DNA from: Chitinophagaceae bacterium
GTDB taxonomy: Bacteria > Bacteroidota > Bacteroidia > Chitinophagales > Chitinophagaceae
Assembly (NCBI GenBank): GCA_018061385.1
Contig: JAGOUF010000019.1
Span: 1-13,089 of the forward strand
Direction of reading: 5' to 3'
DNA: 13,089 bases
The first letter of the stretch is position 1; each line of letters opens with the position of its first letter. The position numbers and the translations under genes are program-made. Shown piece by piece: positions 7,429 to 13,089 of the stretch. The notes below the pieces were generated by a model. It saw only the letters and a list, made by a program, of their open reading frames with translations, searched no databases and was not told the origin of the DNA.

Positions 7429-8832
7429 TTAGTTTAAATCAAAAATTTTACCAGCATTTAAAATATTGTTAGGATCGAACGCTTTTTTAATGGCTCTCAT
7501 TAATTGTAAGTTGGCGTTGTTAAATACAATATCCATATAAGGTTTTTGAATTAAGCCTACACCATGTTCTCCACTTACTGTACCTCCTAAACTTTTTACC
7601 AATTTGAACAATGCTCTTAATGCATTGGTCATTTCTTCGCTTCCATGACTATTTTTTATGGTAGGATGATTGATACGAATGTGCAAATTGCCATCGCCAG
7701 CATGGCCATAACAAACTGCATGAAATCCGTATTGTTCACCCAATTCTTTAACACCTTTTATTAATTTAGGTAATTCAGCTCTTGGTACAACTGTATCTTC
7801 TTCAATTGTATAACCTGCAGTTTTAACAGCTTCTGCAACACGACGACGAAGCTTCCACAATTCTGCTTTTTGATTGGCATCATCTGCAAAAAATACTTCA
7901 CCGCCTTCGTATTGAACCATCAATTCTGCAATGGCTTCCATGTCTTTCATCAACACATCTAAATCGTTGCCATCAACTTCAACAATTAAATGTGCAGCAA
8001 TATCATCAGTTACTGGTACAGCATGGCTATCTACCATTTTACTTACAATTTTCAATGCATCAATTTCTACAAGTTCTAAACCACTTGGTGTAAAACCTGC
8101 TCTAAAAATTGCACTTACAGCTTCACTTGCTTTTTCTAAACTTACAAATGGAACGAGCATTAGCAAATCGTATTTAGGCAATGGAATTAGTTTTAAAACT
8201 ATTTTAGTTACAAAGCCTAAAGTACCTTCGCTACCAACCATTAATTGTGTAAGGTTGTATCCTGTTGAGTTTTTAAGCACATTGGCTCCCGTCCAGATTA
8301 TTTCACCAGATGGCAATACAACTTCTAAGTTTAATACATAATCTTTTACCACACCATATTTTACAGCTTTAGGGCCACCACTATTTTCAGCAATATTTCC
8401 ACCAATAAAACAACTGCCTCTACTGCTTGGATCTGGAGGATAGAACAAGCCTTTTTCTTTTACAGCATTCATTAAAACTTCTGTAATAATGCCAGGCTCT
8501 GTAGTTATTTGAAGATTGCGTTCATCAATTTCTAAAATAGTATTCATTCTTTCGCAACTAACCAAAACGCCTCCTAAATGTGGCAAAGCTCCACCACTTA
8601 AACCAGTACCTGCACCTCTTGGTGTAACAGGTATTAAATCTCTGTTACACATTTTCATGATAGCCGATATTTCTTCAGCTGTTCTAGGTTTAACTACTAC
8701 TTCTGGATTAAATTGTAAACGTTCAGTTTCATCGTGACCGTACTTTTCTAAATTTTCTTCATCAGCAAAAACAAAATTTTCGCCAACGATTTTTTTTAGT
8801 TCTTCAATGTGAGATAAGTTGATGGTTGCCAT
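7429..8832 (-). CDS. glcD: FAD-linked oxidase, GlcD / D-lactate dehydrogenase family
   Basis: A 467-residue flavoprotein that oxidises a D-2-hydroxy acid such as glycolate or D-lactate to the 2-oxo acid. The FAD-binding (VAO/PCMH-type) domain spans about residues 42-215. Its motifs are TPRGAGTGLSGG (70-81), PPDPSSRGSCFIGGNIAENS (132-151) and YNLTQLMVGSEGTLG (192-206). The C-terminal FAD-oxidase domain has GHAGDGNLHIR (376-386), whose histidines lie at the substrate/metal site, SGEHGVG (420-426) and the closing AFDPNNILNAGK (451-462). Length matches GlcD (about 470-500). No iron-sulfur domain or GlcE/GlcF neighbour is present, so the electron acceptor is unclear and D-lactate, glycolate or 2-hydroxyglutarate are all possible substrates. 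The symbol indicates the family, not a proven activity. Confidence 0.9.
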   Translation of the reverse strand: MATINLSHIEELKKIVGENFVFADEENLEKYGHDETERLQFNPEVVVKPRTAEEISAIMKMCNRDLIPVTPRGAGTGLSGGALPHLGGVLVSCERMNTILEIDERNLQITTEPGIITEVLMNAVKEKGLFYPPDPSSRGSCFIGGNIAENSGGPKAVKYGVVKDYVLNLEVVLPSGEIIWTGANVLKNSTGYNLTQLMVGSEGTLGFVTKIVLKLIPLPKYDLLMLVPFVSLEKASEAVSAIFRAGFTPSGLELVEIDALKIVSKMVDSHAVPVTDDIAAHLIVEVDGNDLDVLMKDMEAIAELMVQYEGGEVFFADDANQKAELWKLRRRVAEAVKTAGYTIEEDTVVPRAELPKLIKGVKELGEQYGFHAVCYGHAGDGNLHIRINHPTIKNSHGSEEMTNALRALFKLVKSLGGTVSGEHGVGLIQKPYMDIVFNNANLQLMRAIKKAFDPNNILNAGKIFDLN

Positions 8833-8846
8833 TCAAAAAATTTTGG

Positions 8847-8854
8847 CAAAAATA
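8847..8854 (-). promoter_or_regulatory. Candidate -7 promoter element before glcD
   Basis: On the minus strand TATTTTTG matches TAnnTTTG exactly and lies 15 bases before the ATG at 8832. No convincing -33 TTG was found at the right distance. If real, the transcript would have a very short leader and glcD would be separable from the upstream porP gene. Confidence 0.3.
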
Positions 8855-8907
8855 AATGGTTGTAATGAGATACAGGAAGTTAAAAAGCTCTATTTATAGT
8901 TATTTTA

Positions 8908-8932
8908 TTTTACTAATAAAAAATTAGCAAAA
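8908..8932 (-). terminator. AT-rich hairpin after the PorP/SprF gene (weak terminator candidate)
   Basis: A 10-base stem with one G-U pair in the minus-strand transcript (8932-8923 with 8917-8908) encloses a 5-base loop. It begins 12 bases after the PorP/SprF stop codon. The following minus-strand sequence is AT-rich but not a U-run, so termination is uncertain; it could instead be a processing or stabilising hairpin. Confidence 0.3.
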
Positions 8933-8943
8933 CATTGGTGGTA

Positions 8944-9972
8944 TTAAAACCTAACAGTAGGACATTTAATGTTTTTATCTCTGCTTTTATACAATCCACT
9001 TTTTACAATTGAAACTTCGTAAGCACCACGAGTTTGATTGTAGTTTTTTAATACCGAAGTAGTGGCATCATAATTAAACGTAATTTTTAAATTCATTACA
9101 TCAAAACCAATCATAGGAATAAGGGCATCATTGTTTCTGTAATATACACCTGCAAGTAATTGTATGCTTCCATTTCTTTCTGCACTTAAATCTCTTTGTG
9201 CCATTAAACCTAGTACAACTTCGTTGGTAGAACCAACTGTACTATAATAGATGTTGGGATTTAAAATCCATAAATCTTGTAATTTAATACTTGCGTTTGC
9301 AAAAAATGTATACCTACTATCTACTTGATTGTTGGCAGTTTTTGTAGCAAAAAAAGATTCTGAAGGACGATTGATATTTGATATACTTATACCAGTATTT
9401 AAATAAACATTATCGCTAGCAAAATAAGAATAGTTGATACCAGCTTGTAATGAAAAGTAGTTTACTGTATTTGCTGCAAAAGGTTCTCCTGACGGAATAC
9501 TAATATCAAAAAATTTTCCATTCCATTGGCTGTTGAAATAGAGTTTATTTATATCTACTCTTTTTTGAGTAAAACCTAAATTGAACCCTCCGCTTAATAA
9601 ACTTTTTAAGCCCAATAGTTGATGATAAGCAATAGATGCGTAGGCCCTTGTTGAAGTTAAATTTCCTGAGCCTGCTTCATCTTTTAAAAAAGCTCCACCA
9701 ACACCAATCCAACTATTTTCAAATTTATTGTTGAACAATTGTGCATCGCCCCAAACACTCATGGTTTTATAAGGAAAGTTTGAAACCGATGCCCATTGAT
9801 TTCTATAATTTCCGCCCAATCTAAAATCATAATCAGGATTAAAGCCAGTGTTGGCAGGGTTTACCAGCAATGGAGCATTAAAATATTGGGAAAAATGCAA
9901 ATCTTGGCTATTTACTTTTTCAACAAAAAATAAGCTGCTTATTATTAATAATATGTTGAAGCATTTGTTCAT
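8944..9972 (-). CDS. Type IX secretion system membrane protein, PorP/SprF family
   Basis: A 342-residue outer-membrane beta-barrel of the PorP/SprF family. These proteins partner with type B C-terminal-domain cargo of the type IX secretion system and are needed for its export or surface attachment, as SprF is for SprB in Flavobacterium. The signal peptide covers about residues 1-22. The mature protein starts QDLHFSQYFNAPLLVNPANT, the hallmark N-terminal motif of the family, and RLGGNYRNQW follows at 52-61. The body is a series of strands with Y, F, G and N-rich turns. The protein ends CPTVRF. Length is typical (about 300-350). It starts 50 bases after the giant PKD-repeat gene on the same strand, the standard cargo-PorP order, so this paralogue probably serves that cargo. 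Confidence 0.95.
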   Translation of the reverse strand: MNKCFNILLIISSLFFVEKVNSQDLHFSQYFNAPLLVNPANTGFNPDYDFRLGGNYRNQWASVSNFPYKTMSVWGDAQLFNNKFENSWIGVGGAFLKDEAGSGNLTSTRAYASIAYHQLLGLKSLLSGGFNLGFTQKRVDINKLYFNSQWNGKFFDISIPSGEPFAANTVNYFSLQAGINYSYFASDNVYLNTGISISNINRPSESFFATKTANNQVDSRYTFFANASIKLQDLWILNPNIYYSTVGSTNEVVLGLMAQRDLSAERNGSIQLLAGVYYRNNDALIPMIGFDVMNLKITFNYDATTSVLKNYNQTRGAYEVSIVKSGLYKSRDKNIKCPTVRF

Positions 9973-10022
9973 TCAATAAAAATTAATTGTCCTCTAATGA
10001 TTCGTGGTTGTATTATTTAAAC

Positions 10023-13000
10023 TTATTTCAACAAGGTGATATCCCCTTTTTTAATAAATTTTGTACCATCGCTAAACTCTATATCTAACACATAATTGTA
10101 AACATCTTGTGGTTGTATTTGTCCATTGTATTTTCCATCCCAACCAATAGTTTGGCTAACACTTGTAAACACTAAATTGCCCCATCTATTAAAAATTCTC
10201 CAAGCCATTTTTTGTATGCCAAATCCTTGAACAAAAATTACATCATTTTTCCCATCATTGTTGGGTGTAAAAGCATTGGGTACATCTGCCGCAGGAATAA
10301 TTCTTGCAGTAATTGGCAAACAAAATGTATCAATACAATTAAAATTATTTTTTACAAATAAACATGCATTATAAGTTTGAGATGCATTGTAATTGTGACG
10401 AACAATCGCATTTAGTGATGCTGTTGTTAAACTATCTCCATCGCCAAATTGCCATGTATAATTTGTACCACCTGTAGAAATATTGTTGAAGTTGACTGGA
10501 ACATTTACCTCTGGAGGATTTGGATTAAACGTGAAACTAGAATTTGGATTTGGACTAATATTTATAGTAATGGTAACACTATCTACTTTGTTGCAAGTAC
10601 TTGTATCTATAGCAGTCAACTTTACATTGAAAATACCTGTTGAATTGTAAGTATGTGTAGGATTTACTTGAGTTGAAATTGGAGAACCATCACCAAAATT
10701 CCATATAAAATCAGTACCAGCTAAAGAGGTATTGGTAAATGCTGCGTTATAAGGTACACAGCCGAAAGCTGGTGTAGTAAATTGAGCTTTAACCAACGGT
10801 GCAACACGTAAAGTTTGCACTACAGTATCGGGTTCGTTACAATAATTTGTATCAATTAATATGAGTTTTACATTGTAGTTGCCAGCAGACGCATACGAAT
10901 GTGAAACTATTTGATTGCCACTTATAATAGTTGAACCATCACCAAATTCCCATTTAAAACTATTGGCCTTAAATGGTTTACTTGCTGGTGAAACTGAGTT
11001 GTTGATGAAGTTATATTTTAAATCTTGACAAGGCAATTGTTTGCTAGGAGTGAAGCCTAGAAAAGCATCATCATTTCGTACACGTAAAGTAGTGTACGAT
11101 GTATCGGAAATATTACAAGTATTTGAATCAATAGAAACCAATCTTACAGAATAATCACCAATAAAATTGTACGTGTGTTGTACAAATGCAGTGGTTGTTG
11201 TTGTATCTGGAGAACCATCTCCAAAACGCCAAACATATTTTTGCCCAACAGCAATTGTGTCTCTAAAGCTTACCAATAAAGGAACACAACCTGAAGTATC
11301 TTTTACTCCATTAATTGATGACTGAACTGCACTTCCCACTCCTGAAAAATTGAATGCAATTTTAATGGCTGCTAAATTACAATGCTGATTACCTGTACCA
11401 TTGGTTGGTGCCCAAACGCCTGGTGTTGTTGGAAAAACTGCACCACCTTGACAGTTGGCACAAATGGATTGATAAATCACTCCATTTTTGTCGAAGCGAC
11501 TTGTTCCACCATCAACATGTTCACCAACAGATCCTCCATTCTGACCAAAAAAACTTCCATATAATTGGCTTGTGGCATTCTTTTCTAAAACAAAGAAATA
11601 TAAATCTTGTCCATCAGTTGTGTTCTTGATAGCATCTGACGTAACTGTTAATCCCACAGTAGATTGGTTGGTATTGTAAATGGTATTGATACCACCGCCC
11701 CAACCAGAAACGTATACATTTTCGCATCTATCCACAAGAAACGCAACAGGAGAAATGTTTGGGCTGCTAATGTTGGTTCCAAAACGTGTAGAATATTCCC
11801 AGCCAGATAAATCTTGTTTTAGTTTAGCAATAAATTGCTTGCCATTTAATTGATTAAATGTAGCATTTACAACTGGCCAATTGCCTGTTGTAGTACCCAT
11901 AACATATGGAAAATTGAACTTATCGAATTGAATTCCAAAAACAATATCTACACCATTTGTACCAATATAAGTTGATTTGATAAATTGGGTTCCGCTGTTG
12001 TTGAGTATGGTTATAAAACCATCTACATTGTCTGCACCTCCTTGATTGCTAGGAAAAATACTACCAGTAAAATTTCCTGGTAAGTTGGTGCTGTTTGTAC
12101 CACCAGCAACATAAATATTGTTGTTTTGTGGATGCAGTGCTAAAACAAAAGCTGCATCATCGCCACTGCCACCAAGTAGGGTACTAAAAAGTACATTGCT
12201 TAATGTGCTATTGGTTTTTATTACAACACCATCTTGATAACGACCACCTGGTCCATTGCTTCCACCTCTTACTGTTTGAGCTGCACCAGTTGTTGTTGGA
12301 AAAGCTCCAAAGCCATCTAAAGCTCCTGCAGATTGTGTACAGCTTGCTAAATAAATGTTTCCATCGCCATCAACAATTACTTCACTTCTTGCATCATCAC
12401 CATAATTTCTTCTAATGGTTTCCGTTGCATTACTTGGGCCAGCAGGATATTTTGGACGAACATTTACACCATCGTCTCCTGTACCACCAATCTTTATACT
12501 ATTAATTAATGCAGTTCCTGCTGCATTAAATTTTGTAAGAATAATGTCCCAACCTCCACCAGTACCAAAATTTGGAACTGTTGTAGGATAGTTGCTAGAA
12601 TTGGTTCTGCCAGCAACAATTAAATTATTTTGATTGTCGACAACTAAGCTATGTGGTTGTTCATTGCCTTGGCTTCCACCTAAATAAGTTGCATAAATTC
12701 TGTTGCTTCCATCGGCATTAAATTTCATAATTGAAATATCAAAACCACCGCCTTCACCTAAATTAATACCTCCTTGATAAGTAGTTTGAAATGCACCATT
12801 GCTTGTAGGAAATCCAACACCAAAAGAAATACCTCCTGCATAAAAATTTCCACTGCCATCATAAGTTGCTGTATAACCCCAATTGTCTGTTGTACTTCCT
12901 GTAAAAGTTGAAAAAATTAGTGTTGGGTCAATTACCAATGTTTCGGTAGTTGAAATATTTTTAGGGAGTTTAAATCGAACAATATTTCCCCTTACTTCAA

Positions 13001-13089
13001 AATTGCAATCAATTTCTTTTTTGCCAGATTGTGTAATTTGATATGTATAAGGAGAAGCCTCTCTTACGTCATCTACAGAAGTTTTAATA
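10023..13089 (-). CDS. Giant secreted PKD-domain protein with gliding-motility type C-terminal domain (N-terminus beyond the window)
   Basis: A very large surface or secreted protein exported by the type IX system. The visible frame is open to the right edge, giving about 1,022 residues; the signal peptide lies outside. The sequence entering the window (SPYTYQITQSGKKEIDC, then a block ending in LVIDPTLIFSTFTGS) resembles the domain found before beta-propeller repeats in such Bacteroidota proteins. In numbering from the TTG at 12938, residues 9-530 hold seven SBBP-like repeats and residues 544-877 hold four PKD domains with W-FGDG motifs. Residues 883-971 form a gliding-motility C-terminal (CHU_C, type B CTD) domain starting VPNAFTPNNDGKNDV and ending FIKKGDITLLK. 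That TTG is internal, not a start, because homologous sequence continues upstream. The PorP/SprF gene follows directly. Adhesion or gliding is the likely role. Confidence 0.93.
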   Translation of the reverse strand, partial: IKTSVDDVREASPYTYQITQSGKKEIDCNFEVRGNIVRFKLPKNISTTETLVIDPTLIFSTFTGSTTDNWGYTATYDGSGNFYAGGISFGVGFPTSNGAFQTTYQGGINLGEGGGFDISIMKFNADGSNRIYATYLGGSQGNEQPHSLVVDNQNNLIVAGRTNSSNYPTTVPNFGTGGGWDIILTKFNAAGTALINSIKIGGTGDDGVNVRPKYPAGPSNATETIRRNYGDDARSEVIVDGDGNIYLASCTQSAGALDGFGAFPTTTGAAQTVRGGSNGPGGRYQDGVVIKTNSTLSNVLFSTLLGGSGDDAAFVLALHPQNNNIYVAGGTNSTNLPGNFTGSIFPSNQGGADNVDGFITILNNSGTQFIKSTYIGTNGVDIVFGIQFDKFNFPYVMGTTTGNWPVVNATFNQLNGKQFIAKLKQDLSGWEYSTRFGTNISSPNISPVAFLVDRCENVYVSGWGGGINTIYNTNQSTVGLTVTSDAIKNTTDGQDLYFFVLEKNATSQLYGSFFGQNGGSVGEHVDGGTSRFDKNGVIYQSICANCQGGAVFPTTPGVWAPTNGTGNQHCNLAAIKIAFNFSGVGSAVQSSINGVKDTSGCVPLLVSFRDTIAVGQKYVWRFGDGSPDTTTTTAFVQHTYNFIGDYSVRLVSIDSNTCNISDTSYTTLRVRNDDAFLGFTPSKQLPCQDLKYNFINNSVSPASKPFKANSFKWEFGDGSTIISGNQIVSHSYASAGNYNVKLILIDTNYCNEPDTVVQTLRVAPLVKAQFTTPAFGCVPYNAAFTNTSLAGTDFIWNFGDGSPISTQVNPTHTYNSTGIFNVKLTAIDTSTCNKVDSVTITINISPNPNSSFTFNPNPPEVNVPVNFNNISTGGTNYTWQFGDGDSLTTASLNAIVRHNYNASQTYNACLFVKNNFNCIDTFCLPITARIIPAADVPNAFTPNNDGKNDVIFVQGFGIQKMAWRIFNRWGNLVFTSVSQTIGWDGKYNGQIQPQDVYNYVLDIEFSDGTKFIKKGDITLLK
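10026..10292 (-). other. Type B T9SS C-terminal domain (CHU_C / gliding motility) coding segment
   Basis: The last 89 residues of the giant protein contain VPNAFTPNNDGKNDV, WRIFNRWGNLVF, GWDGKYNG and YNYVLDIEFSDG, the conserved blocks of the TIGR04131-type domain. In known systems this region directs export through the type IX machinery with a PorP/SprF partner and, unlike type A domains, is not simply removed by PorU. The domain call is from motif recognition. Confidence 0.9.
10308..11309 (-). repeat. Four PKD domains in tandem
   Basis: Four immunoglobulin-like PKD units lie at about residues 544-620, 635-715, 718-795 and 798-877 (TTG-12938 numbering). Each has the core motif: YVWRFGDGSP, FKWEFGDGST, FIWNFGDGSP and YTWQFGDGDS, each followed by a H-x-Y near the next strand. 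The first and third share the opening GCVP, and the first three contain a (D/N)T(S/N)xC-like segment. They probably act as a stalk between the propeller and the C-terminal domain. Confidence 0.9.
11349..12914 (-). repeat. Seven SBBP-like beta-propeller repeats
   Basis: Repeat openings with the pattern S-T-x-x-G are visible at residues 10 (STFTGS), 83 (ATYLGGSQGNE), 147 (SIKIGGTGDD), 252 (STLLGGSGDD), 322 (STYIGTNGVD), 383 (STRFGTNISS) and 461 (GSFFGQNGGS). Most are followed by a D-x-x-x-N-x-Y-x-x-G strand pair and a FPTT-like loop. Spacing is 61-105 residues. Seven units suggest a single seven-bladed propeller, which is an inference from the count. Confidence 0.75.

Noticed and set aside
7931..8341. 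A 136-codon open frame on the plus strand
   Set aside because: It lies entirely antisense within the well-supported GlcD-type gene, and its translation is low-complexity serine/threonine/leucine typical of a shadow frame.
10308..12914. Repeats in the giant gene considered as a CRISPR or satellite array
   Set aside because: The repeats are protein-level (SBBP-like and PKD) with diverged DNA and variable spacing; no identical DNA repeats with regular spacers exist.
12936..12938. TTG as the start codon of the giant PKD protein
   Set aside because: The frame continues without a stop to the window edge and the upstream translation matches the type of domain that precedes such propellers, so TTG is an internal leucine codon.

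Overview
The window looks like chromosomal DNA from an AT-rich member of the Bacteroidota, probably near the Chitinophagaceae or Sphingobacteriia, although the exact family is an inference. The evidence is a PorP/SprF-family protein next to a giant PKD-repeat protein with a gliding-motility type C-terminal domain (type IX secretion), the lack of Shine-Dalgarno sequences before most starts, and several promoter-like elements of the Bacteroidota TTG / TAnnTTTG type. No tRNA, rRNA, IS element, CRISPR array or phage gene was recognised.

Layout. Positions 1-1259 (minus strand) hold accB followed by accC, two acetyl-CoA carboxylase subunits for fatty acid synthesis; accC runs off the left edge. A 358-base spacer (1260-1617) contains a likely accB promoter and the terminator of the next operon. 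Positions 1618-3392 (minus) encode an ABC exporter pair, ATPase then ABC-2 type permease. Peptidase T (3517-4764, minus) is divergent from glyceraldehyde-3-phosphate dehydrogenase (4988-5992, plus). The dehydrogenase has a strong terminator and two adjacent palindromes lying on its promoter. A LOG-family phosphoribohydrolase (6229-6762, plus) converges on and overlaps by 17 bases a small outer-membrane protein gene (6746-7384, minus).

From 6746 to 13089 every gene is on the minus strand. In transcription order they are a very large secreted PKD/beta-propeller protein (start outside the window), a PorP/SprF-family outer-membrane protein, a GlcD-type FAD-dependent oxidase and the small outer-membrane protein. 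The first two form the familiar pairing of a type B T9SS cargo with its PorP/SprF partner. The other two may belong to a separate unit, because promoter-like and hairpin sequences lie between PorP and GlcD.

Most of the window is housekeeping metabolism. The parts most worth a second look are the LacI-like operator on the gap promoter, the minus-strand terminator embedded inside the LOG gene, and the seven-repeat propeller plus four-PKD architecture of the secreted protein. I found no convincing evidence of a wholly new system.
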